This document shows positions 27,244 through 37,657 of a stretch of 64,000 bases of DNA, one piece after another. The position numbers and the translations under genes are program-made. This DNA is from Pseudonocardiaceae bacterium YIM PH 21723 (lineage in GTDB: Bacteria > Actinomycetota > Actinomycetes > Mycobacteriales > Pseudonocardiaceae). The stretch spans positions 1-64,000 of the forward strand of contig QZFT01000015.1 in assembly GCA_003600225.1 (NCBI GenBank), written 5' to 3'. Position 1 is the stretch's first letter. The number at the start of each line of letters is the position of its first letter. Under the pieces are notes generated by a model, which saw only the letters and a program-made list of their open reading frames with translations, searched no databases and was not told the DNA's origin.

Positions 27244-28158
27244 CTAGGCCTGTTCTGTCTCCGCAGGCTCTGTCTGGGCAGCAGCACTGGCGTCGGGTGT
27301 TGCATCGTCCTTGGACTTAACGTTCGCCTCGACGTCCAGCAACGCATCGTCGTAGACCAGATCCGCCACCGGAACCAGCGGGGCGACCTCGACCTCCACC
27401 TCGGAGTGCGCACCGCAGCCGTACTCGGTGTGCACGATGCGTCCGTCCGCGGGCCCGATCTCGTTCGCGCACGCGCCGAAGGCGGCCCGCATCGATCCGG
27501 CCAGTGGGAGGTAGAAGCCGCAGCTGCCGCACTTGGCGGGGGCGAACCGGGCCATGTCGCTGCGCGGCCCGAAGTCACTGGTCTCCCAGCGCTCCGCCGC
27601 GTCCAGCCTGCCGTTGCGGGAGAGCACCCGGACCCGGCCGAAACCGAGTTCCATGGCGACTTCCTCGACGGCCTCGTCTTCGCTCTGCAGGTAGCCCGGC
27701 GCCAGCCTGCCGTCGTCCGGGGCGGTCGGCATGAGATCACCGACGCCCAGGTCTCCGGCCTGGATCCGGTCCTGCCACGGCAGCCAGGTCGGCGCGACCA
27801 GTGCCTGCGGCCCCGGCAGCAGCACGACCTCGCTGACGGTCACCGGGTACTGGTCGTCGACCACGGCGACGGTCACCGCCCAGCGCCAGCCGCCATAGCC
27901 AGGTTTGCCCGCTTCAAAGAGATGGGTTGCCGCGTGCGGACCCTCCGCGTGCACTGCGACGTACTCTCCGACGGGCTCGTCGCCCGCCTCCTGAGCAGCC
28001 GCCGCGCGGGCAAGGTCGACCGCGGCGTTCAGTGCCGGATGCACCCGCTGATCCGGCGTACTAGTCGACGCGAATTCCGCCGGTTGCGTGCCGGCGTCAC
28101 GCGGTTCCTCAATGGTGGGAGTCGGCGTCACAGTTTTATTGTGCCGCACGTCCACCAT
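27244..28158 (-). CDS. DUF3027 protein with a cysteine cluster
   Basis: The 304-residue protein belongs to the actinobacterial DUF3027 family. In the C-terminal third the residues CGSCGFYLPL, FGACANE and YGCGAHSE provide four to five Cys likely to bind metal. The protein ends in an acidic, disordered tail. It is the first gene of a minus-strand pair with the Hsp90-like ATPase and is divergent from the glutaminyl cyclase gene, only 29 bases away. Function unknown; conservation of the neighbourhood suggests a shared process. Confidence 0.85.
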   Translation of the reverse strand: MVDVRHNKTVTPTPTIEEPRDAGTQPAEFASTSTPDQRVHPALNAAVDLARAAAAQEAGDEPVGEYVAVHAEGPHAATHLFEAGKPGYGGWRWAVTVAVVDDQYPVTVSEVVLLPGPQALVAPTWLPWQDRIQAGDLGVGDLMPTAPDDGRLAPGYLQSEDEAVEEVAMELGFGRVRVLSRNGRLDAAERWETSDFGPRSDMARFAPAKCGSCGFYLPLAGSMRAAFGACANEIGPADGRIVHTEYGCGAHSEVEVEVAPLVPVADLVYDDALLDVEANVKSKDDATPDASAAAQTEPAETEQA

Positions 28159-28187
28159 GCAGGCGAAAGCCGTGCCAACCTGATGGT

Positions 28188-28940
28188 GTGCTGAGGGTGT
28201 GTGCGCTGACCATCGCGGGTCTGCTGCTGGCCGCGTGCGCGCCTGCGACAGGCGGGGACGCGCCCCGATTGCGCCCGGAGGTACTGGAGACCAGGCGGCA
28301 CGATCCGTCCGCGTTCACCCAGGGGTTGGATCTCCGTGATGATCAGCTGTTCGAGGGAACGGGCCTGGTCGGAGACTCGCGGATAGTCCGCGGCGCGGAC
28401 ACGGTGCGGCTGCCGGGCGAGGTGTTCGGCGAGGGCGTGGCCGTGGTCGGCGCCGAGCTGTGGCAGCTCACCTGGCAGGACGGAATCGCCTTCCGGCGGT
28501 CCACCGGGACGCTCGCCGAATTGGGTCGAGTCCGTTATGACGGCGAGGGCTGGGGATTGTGTTATCAGCCGTCCCAGGATCGGCTGATCATGAGCGACGG
28601 CTCCTCCCGGCTCACTTTCCGCGATCCGCGAAGCTTCGCGGTGCTCGGTTCGGTCGAGACCGGTGTCTCCCGGCTGAACGAACTGGACTGCGCCGGCGAC
28701 GTCGTGTGGGCCAATGTCTGGCAGACCGACGAGATCGTCCGGATCGACCCGGGATCCGGCCGGGTGACGGCGGTGGTGGACGCGTCCGGGCTGCCCGAGC
28801 CCGCGCGGAGTTCGGACAACGTGCTCAACGGGATCGCCGCCATCCCGGGCACCGACGAGTTCTGGCTCACCGGCAAGCGGTGGACCGGCCTCTACCGGGT
28901 CCGCTTCGTCCCGGTGGATCTGGGAGAATCGGGCCGGTGA
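28188..28940 (+). CDS. Glutaminyl-peptide cyclotransferase, lipoprotein
   Basis: The 250-residue protein has an N-terminal lipobox (GLLLAAC, lipid Cys at about residue 16), then a five-bladed propeller of the plant/bacterial glutamine cyclotransferase type. Diagnostic pieces are AFTQGLDLRDDQLFEGTG, GWGLCYQPSQDRLIMSDGS, RLNELDC and NVLNGIAAIPGTDEFWLTGK. The enzyme turns N-terminal Gln into pyroglutamate on exported proteins, here at the outer membrane face. Its stop overlaps the start of the MFS gene (GTGA). Confidence 0.88.
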   Translation: MLRVCALTIAGLLLAACAPATGGDAPRLRPEVLETRRHDPSAFTQGLDLRDDQLFEGTGLVGDSRIVRGADTVRLPGEVFGEGVAVVGAELWQLTWQDGIAFRRSTGTLAELGRVRYDGEGWGLCYQPSQDRLIMSDGSSRLTFRDPRSFAVLGSVETGVSRLNELDCAGDVVWANVWQTDEIVRIDPGSGRVTAVVDASGLPEPARSSDNVLNGIAAIPGTDEFWLTGKRWTGLYRVRFVPVDLGESGR

Positions 28941-30412
28941 GCAGGTCGGAGTACCCCTGGGACAACGATCCGGATTACGTCCGGCCGGCCGAGCGCGCCC
29001 ATGAGGCGCCGACCGTCGCCGCTCCGCCGCTGCCCCGGATGCCGAAGAAGATCACCGTGACCCGGGTGGCCGCCTGGCGGACCAAGGACCTGACCGGCCG
29101 GGGCGTCGCCGCGTTCCGCAGGGCGGTGCACGCCGACGGCGCCGACAAGTCCGGGCTGGCCAAGCTCACCTACGCCGTGATGATCAATTACGGCACGACG
29201 GCCGCGTTGTCCGTTGCCCTGGCCAACACCCTGTTCTTCTCCGCGGCCACCGCGGAGAGCAAGGCCAAGGTGGCCCTGTACCTGGCCATCACCGTCGCGC
29301 CGTTCGCCGTGGTCGCCCCGATCATCGGACCGCTGCTGGACCGGTTGCAGCGGGGCAGGCGGATCGCCCTGGCCGCCTCGCTGGCCGGGCAGGGCGTGAT
29401 GTGCGTCGTGATGGCGTTGAACTTCGACAACTGGAAGCTCTACCCGGCCGCGCTGGGTTACATGGTGCTGGACAAGTCCTTCACCGTGCTGCGCGCCGCC
29501 GTCACCCCTCGGGTGCTGCCCGAGCGGATCACCCTGGTCACCACGAACTCCCGGCTCACCGTGTTCGGCATGGCGGCCAGCGGTGTCTTCGGCGCGGGCG
29601 CGGTGGGCCTGGCGAACGCGTTCGGGTCACCGGGCGCGCTGTATTACACGGCGGTGCTGTGCGCCCTCGGCGTGTGGCTCTGCCTGCGCATCCCGGCGTG
29701 GGTGGAGGTCACCGCGGGCGAGGTCCCGGCGACGCTGTCCGGGCATCCGCACAAACCGCGCCGGCAGCCGATGGGCCGCAGCGTGGTGGTCGCGCTGTGG
29801 GGCAACGGCACGATCCGGCTGCTCACCGGCTTCCTTACCCTGTTCTCCGCGTTCGTGGTGAAGGCGCAGACGGAGCACGCCCCCGGCGACCAGCTGATCC
29901 TGCTCGGGATGATCGGCGCCGCCGCGGGCGTGGGCGGTTTCCTGGGCAACGGGGTGGGCGCACGGATGCACTTCGCCCACCCGGACCGGCTGATCCTGGC
30001 CTGCCTGGGTGTGGGCCTCGGCGCGGCGGTCGGTGCGGCGGTGTTCGACCACATCGCGGCCGTGGTGGTGCTGGCCCTGCTCGCGGCGACCGGCAGCGCG
30101 CTGGCCAAGGTGTGCCTGGACGCGGTGATCCAGCGGGACATGCCGGAGCAGTCGCGGGCTTCGGCCTTCGGTCGCTCGGAGACCATCCTCCAGCTGGGCT
30201 GGGTATTCGGCGGCGCCCTCGGCGTCCTGCTGCCGCCGACCTACTGGATCGGTTTCACCGTGGTCGCGGTGCTGCTGGCGGCCGGATTCGCCCAGACCTG
30301 GTTCAGCCAGCGCGGCGGCACCCTGGTCCCCGGCCTCGGCGGCGACCGGCCATTGCACCCGGACGTGCCGTCGGCCACAAATCCGGCCACCGGGCACCTG
30401 CGTAGCGCCTGA
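28937..30412 (+). CDS. MFS-type membrane transporter
   Basis: The protein has about 491 residues. GTG 28937 overlaps the preceding stop; the longer upstream frame is only a shadow of the cyclase gene. A hydrophilic N-terminal stretch of about 70 residues precedes about twelve membrane segments, with the MFS loop GPLLDRLQRGRR. The substrate is unknown. Synteny with DUF3027, DUF2771 and the cold-shock gene is typical for actinobacteria and suggests a core function. Confidence 0.8.
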   Translation: MSRSEYPWDNDPDYVRPAERAHEAPTVAAPPLPRMPKKITVTRVAAWRTKDLTGRGVAAFRRAVHADGADKSGLAKLTYAVMINYGTTAALSVALANTLFFSAATAESKAKVALYLAITVAPFAVVAPIIGPLLDRLQRGRRIALAASLAGQGVMCVVMALNFDNWKLYPAALGYMVLDKSFTVLRAAVTPRVLPERITLVTTNSRLTVFGMAASGVFGAGAVGLANAFGSPGALYYTAVLCALGVWLCLRIPAWVEVTAGEVPATLSGHPHKPRRQPMGRSVVVALWGNGTIRLLTGFLTLFSAFVVKAQTEHAPGDQLILLGMIGAAAGVGGFLGNGVGARMHFAHPDRLILACLGVGLGAAVGAAVFDHIAAVVVLALLAATGSALAKVCLDAVIQRDMPEQSRASAFGRSETILQLGWVFGGALGVLLPPTYWIGFTVVAVLLAAGFAQTWFSQRGGTLVPGLGGDRPLHPDVPSATNPATGHLRSA

Positions 30413-30428
30413 TCGCTACAGTCGCGGC

Positions 30429-30905
30429 GTGCGACGTACATCAAAGCTGCTGGCCATCACCGGCGTTCTCGGGTTCCTGCTCGTCGGCTGCGGCGACGTG
30501 CCGAAGCCGGACGTGTCCTTCTTCGCCGATGGCAGGACGATCGTCGTCGCGCCCTTCCAGTACTGCGATGTCCGGGTCACCAAGTGCGAGCCGGGCCCGG
30601 ACAACGTCGGGATCCTGGCGATGCCGGCGAACAAGCCGATCCAGATCTCGGTCGCACCGGAGATCGCGGAGACTCCGTGGCGCGTCGTGGTCAGCTACAA
30701 GGACGCCGGCGGCAAGGTCCAGGACGCCGTCAGCAAGCAGTTCAGCCCGGATGAGCGCAGTGCGTTCACCCTGCACCCGCCGACCGACGCGGTCAGCATC
30801 GAGTCGGTTCAGGTCATCCAGCTGGGCGCGGCGTTGATCCCCAGCGACGACAAGGGCGGCTTCGACGCCGCCGCGCGTGGGCGTTGGGTCGTGCAGACGC
30901 CCTGA
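30429..30905 (+). CDS. DUF2771 lipoprotein
   Basis: This 158-residue protein has a signal peptide and the lipobox FLLVGC (Cys at about residue 21). The mature part is a small beta-rich domain with two Cys (YCDVRVTKC). It matches the actinobacterial DUF2771 family of unknown function. It starts at GTG 30429, 16 bases after the MFS stop, and is the last gene of the cyclase–MFS–lipoprotein unit. Confidence 0.82.
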   Translation: MRRTSKLLAITGVLGFLLVGCGDVPKPDVSFFADGRTIVVAPFQYCDVRVTKCEPGPDNVGILAMPANKPIQISVAPEIAETPWRVVVSYKDAGGKVQDAVSKQFSPDERSAFTLHPPTDAVSIESVQVIQLGAALIPSDDKGGFDAAARGRWVVQTP

Positions 30906-31372
30906 GTTCGGGCTGGGTCTGGCCTTTTGTCAAAAGAGGGCTTTGGAGGGGGAGACGGGCTTCGGGCCGCGTCTTTCCTGCCGGCGTGTCGGGTGGGGGC
31001 ACGCCTGACTGGACGTTCGGGTCCGCTGCGCGGGCTGTCTGGGCCTGAACGTGGCTTTCAGGCCCATCCATAGCCCTGAAAGCCACGTTCAGGCGCTCTA
31101 TGTCCACAGTGGACGACCACATCCTGGGAACCACGGCGTGTCGCACCATTTCCGCACCGTGTCGCCCCACTTGTCGTGACTTTTATCCACGACAAGCACC
31201 ACTTGTCGTGACTAATAGTCGCGACAAGTCAACTTCAGTTAACCCGCGCAGCGGCCCATCCCCACCAGACAGACGTGCCCCCACCAGACAGCCAGGCAGG
31301 AAAGACGCCCGCCGCCACCCGTCTCCCCCTCCAAAGCCGCTGTCGCCGAACGCCAGACCCAACCCGCACACC
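30906..31372. repeat. Composite intergenic element, copy 2 (both arms present)
   Basis: The non-coding region has an outward-facing conserved block on each side: about 30908–31040 on the minus strand and about 31240–31370 on the plus strand. Each carries GGCAGGAAAGAC and CCCGTCTCCCCCTCCAAAGCC. Between them lie a 20-base-arm hairpin (about 31044–31095), the palindrome GTCCACAGTGGAC, a segment matching copy 1 in reverse, and paired hairpins at 31170–31196 and 31201–31229. Open frames here (for example those encoding GKTRPEARLPLQS) recur in every copy and are treated as spurious. Confidence 0.75.
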
Positions 31373-31416
31373 AAAAAAGCCCCCCGAACCCGTCCCAAAA
31401 GACGGATCCGAGGGGC
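31373..31416 (-). terminator. Rho-independent terminator of the cold-shock gene
   Basis: A 16-pair stem (31379–31394 with 31401–31416, including wobble pairs) and six-base loop are followed on the minus strand by six T. Confidence 0.9.
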
Positions 31417-31430
31417 CAGAGGGCGGGAAC

Positions 31431-31829
31431 TCAGCCCTCGAGGTCCTTGGCGATCTCGCGGATCAGCTCGGCGATCCGGTTGCCGATCTTGCGTTCCGGG
31501 TACCGGTTGCGGCCGAGGTCCTGCTGCACCTTGCCTTCGAGCAACTTGATCATGTCCTCGATCAGGCCGTGCAGCTCCTCGGGCTTACGACGCTGACGGG
31601 GCGGCTCGGCGGCAGCGGCGTGCGCCGGCGGGTCGACCAGCCGCACGGACAGCGCCTGCGGCCCGCGCCGGCCCTCGGCCATGCCGAACTCCACCCGCTG
31701 GCCGGGCTTGAGGGCCTCCACCCCTGCGGGCAGCGCGGATGAGCGCACATAGACGTCCTCCCCGCCCTCCTGGGTGACGAAGCCGAACCCTTTGTCCGCG
31801 TCGTACCACTTCACCCTGCCCGTTGGCAC
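31431..31829 (-). CDS. Cold-shock domain protein with C-terminal extension
   Basis: The 132-residue protein has an N-terminal cold-shock domain ([19 protein letters not shown] … [11 protein letters not shown] … [18 protein letters not shown]) carrying both RNA-binding motifs. A helical extension of about 65 residues ([20 protein letters not shown] …) follows, as in the larger actinobacterial CspA-like proteins. GTG 31829 is preferred (GGTGA five bases upstream); GTG 31838 is possible. It is a nucleic-acid chaperone or regulator. Confidence 0.88.
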   Translation of the reverse strand: MPTGRVKWYDADKGFGFVTQEGGEDVYVRSSALPAGVEALKPGQRVEFGMAEGRRGPQALSVRLVDPPAHAAAAEPPRQRRKPEELHGLIEDMIKLLEGKVQQDLGRNRYPERKIGNRIAELIREIAKDLEG

Positions 31830-31970
31830 TGTTCTCACCAATCCCTCATCAGCTGTGCACCGAGACGATCCGGCACGAAGAACGCGCCCCAGGGGCGTAC
31901 CCGGGACGCGTAACCACAAGCCTAGCGATCGAGGGCCACGCTGTGCACAGCAGCCAGTAAACTCACCCAC

Positions 31971-32180
31971 GTGCCAGCATCAGGTTCCGCCAAATCCATC
32001 CGTATGCCGCTGGCAGCCGGGCTCTTCTCCCTCGGCCTGCTCGCCACGGTGACGATCTTCGCCCTGTACGCCGCCGGGTATTCCGACACGCCTCTCTGGC
32101 TGAATCTGACCTGCATGCTGGCCCCGCTCGGGCTGTTTCTCGGCGTCTTGTTCGCCGTATCCGCCGCCCGCCGTCGCTGA
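31971..32180 (+). CDS. Small two-helix membrane protein
   Basis: The 69-residue protein starts at GTG and is divergent from the cold-shock gene. Two hydrophobic segments (about residues 14–36 and 43–63) and a basic tail AARRR are visible. Not recognised; codon use fits a real gene. Confidence 0.6.
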   Translation: MPASGSAKSIRMPLAAGLFSLGLLATVTIFALYAAGYSDTPLWLNLTCMLAPLGLFLGVLFAVSAARRR

Positions 32181-32270
32181 TCTTGGTGATCTAGCTCTCA
32201 ACGGCGTGCTGAACGGGCCTCTGCCGAGTCTTCGATAACGAGACGGACACGCCTGGGTGCGGAGGAAGAG

Positions 32271-32573
32271 ATGGACAGAGGGCGCGACCTGACGTGGGTG
32301 GCGAGCGCGATCGACAACGCGCTGGACGATCTGGGCGATGGCGGCCAGGAGTCGTGGACCACGGTTGAACTGCTGCGGCTGCGAGCCGACCTCTACGACC
32401 GGCTGGCTGCCACTGGGCGGCCGGGTGCCGGCGCGGTCGCGCGGCTGTCCGAGTTCGTCCGCGACCGGGCGGAGCAGCTGGCCGACGAGCTGTCCGGCCT
32501 GCATGTGGTGCCCGTGGCCCGGGACGCGGAGATCGTCCACCTGTGGGGAAAGGCCACCGGGGAAGCCGGCTGA
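32271..32573 (+). CDS. Uncharacterised small soluble protein
   Basis: The 100-residue acidic, helical protein starts at ATG 32271 after GGAAGAG. It has no recognisable domain, signal or Cys. It lies 50 bases upstream of moaA and may be its leader gene, but the gap includes an AT-rich stretch that could be moaA's own promoter. Confidence 0.6.
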   Translation: MDRGRDLTWVASAIDNALDDLGDGGQESWTTVELLRLRADLYDRLAATGRPGAGAVARLSEFVRDRAEQLADELSGLHVVPVARDAEIVHLWGKATGEAG

Positions 32574-32623
32574 GGAATGCTGCGTTGAATTTTTTGGCGA
32601 GTCAGTAGAGTTACCCTGGAGTT

Positions 32624-33673
32624 ATGACGTCGGTTCCTCTCGGACTCCCAGTCGTGCCCAGCAAGGCCGCACGACCGTCCGACGCCGGGCTGATCGACCG
32701 CTTCGGCCGCCGGGCGACCGACCTCCGGGTATCCCTCATCGACAAGTGCAACCTGCGCTGCACCTACTGCATGCCCGCCGAGGGCCTGCCCTGGCTGAGC
32801 AGGTCCGAGTTGCTGAGCGGCCCGGAACTGATCCGGCTGATCACCATCGCGGTCCGGGACATGGGCATCGCCGAGGTCCGGTTCACCGGCGGCGAGCCGC
32901 TGCTGCGCCAGGACCTGCCGGAAATCCTCGCGGCCACCGCGAAACTGAATCCGGCGCCGGAGATGTCGTTGACCACCAACGGGATCACCCTCGCCAAGCA
33001 GGCCGCCGACCTGGTCGCGGCCGGCCTCACCCGGATCAACGTCTCGCTGGACACCCTGCGCCAGGACCGATTCGCCGAGCTGACCCGGCGGGACCGGCTG
33101 GCCGATGTCCTCAGTGGACTGAAGGCCGCGAAGGACGCGGGACTGTCGCCGGTGAAGGTGAACACCGTACTGCTGCGCGGGATCAACGACGACGAACCCG
33201 CCGACCTCCTCGAATTCTGTCTGGAGAACGGCTACCAGCTCCGGTTCATCGAGCAGATGCCCCTCGACCCGCAGCACGGCTGGGACCGCACCCAGATGAT
33301 CACCGAGACGGAGATCCTGGACCGGCTGCGGACCCGTTTCCAGCTTGCCCCGCACCCGGAAGACCGCGGCTCGGCCCCCGCCCAGCGCTGGCTGGTCGAC
33401 GGCGGCCCCGGCACGGTCGGCGTGATCAGCTCGGTGACCGAACCGTTCTGCGCGTCCTGCGACCGGACCCGGCTGACCGCGGACGGCACGGTGCGGAACT
33501 GCCTGTTCGCCCAGACCGAAACCGATCTGCGCGGACCGCTGCGTTCCGGCGCGACCGACGCGGAGATCGCCGAGCTGTGGCGCGGGAACATGTGGCAGAA
33601 GGCGGCCGGACACGGCATCAACGACCGCGACTTCGCCCAGCCGGAGCGCCCGATGAGCGCCATCGGAGGATAG
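32624..33673 (+). CDS. moaA: GTP 3',8-cyclase MoaA
   Basis: The 349-residue radical-SAM enzyme carries out the first step of molybdenum cofactor synthesis, together with MoaC. The N-terminal cluster motif CNLRCTYC (CX3CX2C), the SAM-binding FTGGEPLLR, and the second cluster Cys (FCASCDRTRL, RNCLF) are all present. It ends in the conserved GG needed for activity (SAIGG). Start ATG 32624 follows CTGGAG. moaD follows after eight bases; moaC and moaE lie 5–6 kb away. Confidence 0.96.
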   Translation: MTSVPLGLPVVPSKAARPSDAGLIDRFGRRATDLRVSLIDKCNLRCTYCMPAEGLPWLSRSELLSGPELIRLITIAVRDMGIAEVRFTGGEPLLRQDLPEILAATAKLNPAPEMSLTTNGITLAKQAADLVAAGLTRINVSLDTLRQDRFAELTRRDRLADVLSGLKAAKDAGLSPVKVNTVLLRGINDDEPADLLEFCLENGYQLRFIEQMPLDPQHGWDRTQMITETEILDRLRTRFQLAPHPEDRGSAPAQRWLVDGGPGTVGVISSVTEPFCASCDRTRLTADGTVRNCLFAQTETDLRGPLRSGATDAEIAELWRGNMWQKAAGHGINDRDFAQPERPMSAIGG

Positions 33674-33681
33674 GGACAGGC

Positions 33682-33936
33682 ATGACGAGCATCACCATTC
33701 GCTACTTCGCCGGAGCTCGCGCAGCCGCGGGACGCCCGGAGGAGCAGGTTTTGATCTCGACCGGCACGACGGTAGCCGAGCTGCTAATTTCCGCGGGTAG
33801 TCGGCACGGCGAGCGGTTGGAACGTGCGCTGAGCGGTTGCAGTTATCTGGTCGACGGGGTCGCCGTGCGCGATCGGACCATGCCGCTCACCGATGGAGCA
33901 GTGCTGGATGTGCTGCCCCCGTTCGCCGGTGGCTGA
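33682..33936 (+). CDS. moaD: Molybdopterin synthase small subunit MoaD
   Basis: The 84-residue ubiquitin-fold (ThiS-like) protein, ITIRYFAGARAAAG … PPFAGG, ends in the essential GG that becomes the thiocarboxylate. It forms an operon with moaA. Its partner MoaE is fused to MogA at 38.6 kb. Confidence 0.93.
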   Translation: MTSITIRYFAGARAAAGRPEEQVLISTGTTVAELLISAGSRHGERLERALSGCSYLVDGVAVRDRTMPLTDGAVLDVLPPFAGG

Positions 33937-34269
33937 ATTCTCTGTGTATTTGCCCTGCAAGGGCCCGAATTTCTCGATTCTTCTTCGCGTTTCCCCGGGC
34001 TCCGAAGGGAATTTCGCGTTCACCCACGGCGGAAATAGCTCGGTTGACTACTGGTGAATTCGGCCCAGAGCGCCTTCTAAAGAGTGAAACAGCTCTCACC
34101 GTGAGTGTCCGTTATCAGATCAATTGATCTTGAATATTTTGGGAACAACCAGGGGAAACCGGCCTCTGGCGATCTTTGTGGACCCCGGTGCATGTGAGTT
34201 CTGGCACGGGGTCTAGGGTTTGTGGTTTGCCGGGTGTGCCCTTAGCGTTCCGTCTCGGCCCGCTTCCGA
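33937..34269. other. Long non-coding region upstream of the riboswitch
   Basis: The stretch is less GC-rich than its surroundings and has no convincing gene. It holds a 14 bp perfect palindrome AGATCAATTGATCT at 34117–34130. A bulged hairpin lies at 34181–34213 (GACCCC … GGGGTC with an inner GTGC/GCAC stem) and may end moaAD transcription. The promoter of the riboswitch–rpf unit should lie here, but I cannot fix it. Confidence 0.5.
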
Positions 34270-35165
<896 letters not shown>

Positions 35166-35182
35166 GGTCCTGCAGCCTGGTC

Positions 35183-35218
35183 GAAGCCCGCGTCCGATCC
35201 CGATCGGACGCGGGCTTC
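35183..35218 (+). terminator. Strong hairpin after the rpf gene
   Basis: Sixteen-base perfect arms (GAAGCCCGCGTCCGAT and complement) enclose a four-base loop. Little T tract follows. Placed between convergent genes. Confidence 0.85.
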
Positions 35219-35262
35219 ACCCGCATCGGACATGCGTGATCAGGTGACCGGCCTTACCGTGA

Positions 35263-37464
35263 TCACATGACAGACGCTCTGGTGAGCCGGACGGTGGGCG
35301 ATTCCGCCGGCCTGGGCTCGCGCCGGAACGGCCGGGGCACCCACCAGTTCCACTCGCCCAGCGCGGTCATCGCCGCGGGCAGTACGACGGCCCGGATCAC
35401 CGTGGCGTCAATGAGGATCGCCGAGGCCAGCCCGACCCCCATCTGCTTCAGGTCCAATGTGGACAGCGTGCCGAAGATGGCGAACACCGCGACCATCACC
35501 ACCGCCGCGCTGGTCACCACGCCGGCCGACCCGGTGATCCCCTCCGCGATCGCGTCCCGGGTGGACAGTCCACGGTCCCGCGCCTCCTTGATCCGGCTGA
35601 CCACGAAGACGTGATAGTCCATGGACAGCCCGAAAAGGATGACGAACAGCATCATCGGCAGCCAGGTGGTCACCCCGCCGTTCGGCGTGAAGCCGAGCAG
35701 CGATGCTCCCCAGCCGTACTGGAAGACCAGCACCAGCACGCCGTACGCGGCACCCACGGACAGCAGGTTCAGCGCGATGGTGGTCAGTCCGATGACCACG
35801 GACCGGAAACTGATCAGCATCACGATGAAGGTGAAGGCCAGTACAAAGGCGATCACCAGCGGCAGCGCCCCGTTCACCTGATCACGGAAGCCGACCTCTC
35901 CCGCCGTATCCCCGGTCACCCCATAGTCCACTCCGGACACTGAGCCGACGGTCGCCGGCAGTAGTTCGTTGCGCAGCAACTGCAAGGTCTCCGTCGCCTG
36001 TGGACTGTCACTGCGTCCACTGACCACAAAGGACACCAGCGCGATTCGGCCGTCCTTGGCGGACCTGACCTCCGGCCGGACGTCCTGCGCGAAGCGCTTG
36101 TCGGCACTCGCCTTCCGGACCAGCTCGGCCACCGCGGCCTTCAGCCGGGACTCGCCGCCCGGCTTGCCCCTGACCGCCACCAGGTGGGTCGCCGCGTCAC
36201 CGTTGGCCGGGAAGGTCTTGTTCAGCCGGTCCAGCGCCTGGAACGCGGGAACGCTGTGCGGCATGTCGGACTGGCCGGGCTGCTTCAGGTACATGTCCGC
36301 GGCGGGCAGGGCCAGAACGCCGAGGGCGGCGACGGAGACGGCCAGCGTCCGCACCGGCCGCTGCAACGACGGCCGCAGAACCGTGGGCCAGAACCGGCCC
36401 TGACCGGGCTTTCCGGGCCTGCTGAGCCGCCACAGCAACGGAATCCGCGGCCGGTCCACCCAGTCACCTAGCTTGATGAGCAGCGCGGGCAGCACGGTCA
36501 GCGAGCCGAGCACGGCGCAGGCGACGACCAGGATCGAGCCGATGGCCATCGAGCTGAAGGTGGCGCTGCCGGCCAGGAACAGGCCGGCCATGGACACGAT
36601 CACCGCGATTCCGGAGACCACCACGGTGTGGCCGGAGGTGGCGGCCGCGACGGCGACCGCGTCGTAGTGGGACAGGCCCTTGGCCCGCTCCTCCCGGTCC
36701 CGGCGCAGGTAGAACAGGGCGTAGTCCACACCGACCGCCATGCCGATCAGCAGGATCATGCTGGACAGCGTGCCGGTGCTCGGAACCAGGTGCGAGGCCA
36801 ACGCGGACAGCCCCATGGCGGCGCCGACCGAGGACATGGCCAGCAGTACCGGCACGCCCGCCGCGATCAGCGAACCGAAGCAGAACACCAGGATGATCAG
36901 GGTGACCGGCAGGCTGAACAGCTCCGCCCTGGTCAGGTCCTTCATGGCCAGGTCGCTCATGGCCTTCTTAATGGAGGCCGAACCCACTTCCTCGACGCGC
37001 AGCTCGGGAAAGTCCCGCTGCACCTGGTCGGTGGCGGCGAGCAACGACGGAACCCGCTTGTCCGCGCCCTTGATCTCCCCCTTCATCACCACCGGCACGA
37101 GTACCGCCTGCCGGTCCTTGGCCGTCACCGGCGCGCCCACCGAGTCCACTTCGGACTCCTTGCGCATCCGGTCCGAAATGGACTTCGCCGCAGCCGTCGC
37201 CCGTCCGGTGTCCAGCCGGCCGTCCCGGGCGGTGATCAGCACACTTTCCTTGGGCGGATCAGGGAAATTCGCCTCGTTGAGGATGCTGATGGCGGTCTTC
37301 TCGTCGCCGGTGGCCTGGTCGATCGCCTCGGCCTGCCGGCCGGTGACCAGGCCGCCTGCGGTGGCGCAGACGACCACGAAGAGCAGCCAGCCGACGATGG
37401 CCCGCCACGGATGGTCCCCGCTCCATCTGGCCATGCGTACGGTGAATCCTGTCGAACTGGACAC
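35263..37464 (-). CDS. MMPL/RND-family membrane transporter
   Basis: The 733-residue protein has two repeats of a membrane helix, a large extracytoplasmic domain, then a cluster of five to six helices. The helix clusters include GMAVGVDYALFYLRRDREE and FGLSMDYHVFVVSRIKEARD, the paired Asp/Tyr proton-relay helices of MMPL proteins. GTG 37464 is chosen because GGGGGA lies eight bases upstream. MMPL proteins export lipids or lipopeptides in related organisms; the substrate is unknown here. It stands alone, divergent from the DUF2236 gene. Confidence 0.88.
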   Translation of the reverse strand: MSSSTGFTVRMARWSGDHPWRAIVGWLLFVVVCATAGGLVTGRQAEAIDQATGDEKTAISILNEANFPDPPKESVLITARDGRLDTGRATAAAKSISDRMRKESEVDSVGAPVTAKDRQAVLVPVVMKGEIKGADKRVPSLLAATDQVQRDFPELRVEEVGSASIKKAMSDLAMKDLTRAELFSLPVTLIILVFCFGSLIAAGVPVLLAMSSVGAAMGLSALASHLVPSTGTLSSMILLIGMAVGVDYALFYLRRDREERAKGLSHYDAVAVAAATSGHTVVVSGIAVIVSMAGLFLAGSATFSSMAIGSILVVACAVLGSLTVLPALLIKLGDWVDRPRIPLLWRLSRPGKPGQGRFWPTVLRPSLQRPVRTLAVSVAALGVLALPAADMYLKQPGQSDMPHSVPAFQALDRLNKTFPANGDAATHLVAVRGKPGGESRLKAAVAELVRKASADKRFAQDVRPEVRSAKDGRIALVSFVVSGRSDSPQATETLQLLRNELLPATVGSVSGVDYGVTGDTAGEVGFRDQVNGALPLVIAFVLAFTFIVMLISFRSVVIGLTTIALNLLSVGAAYGVLVLVFQYGWGASLLGFTPNGGVTTWLPMMLFVILFGLSMDYHVFVVSRIKEARDRGLSTRDAIAEGITGSAGVVTSAAVVMVAVFAIFGTLSTLDLKQMGVGLASAILIDATVIRAVVLPAAMTALGEWNWWVPRPFRREPRPAESPTVRLTRASVM

Positions 37465-37657
37465 GAGATGTTCCCCCACGATGTCGGACCCGGCATCCAC
37501 GCGTGCCGGTCGACCACAACCCTTATCGAGACGGTCCGGTTTCAAAACCGGGCAGACACGGTGGGGATAACCCCCGGACGGAGCTCCGGTTCATCACCCA
37601 TTCGGCTGCGGCCACTCGTGCCATGATGGGCGTCACATCGCTAGAGGGGAGTCCGCT

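Noticed and set aside
30814-31549. Several open frames on both strands between DUF2771 and the cold-shock gene
   Set aside because: They read the composite repeat and terminator; their sequence is explained by the repeat.
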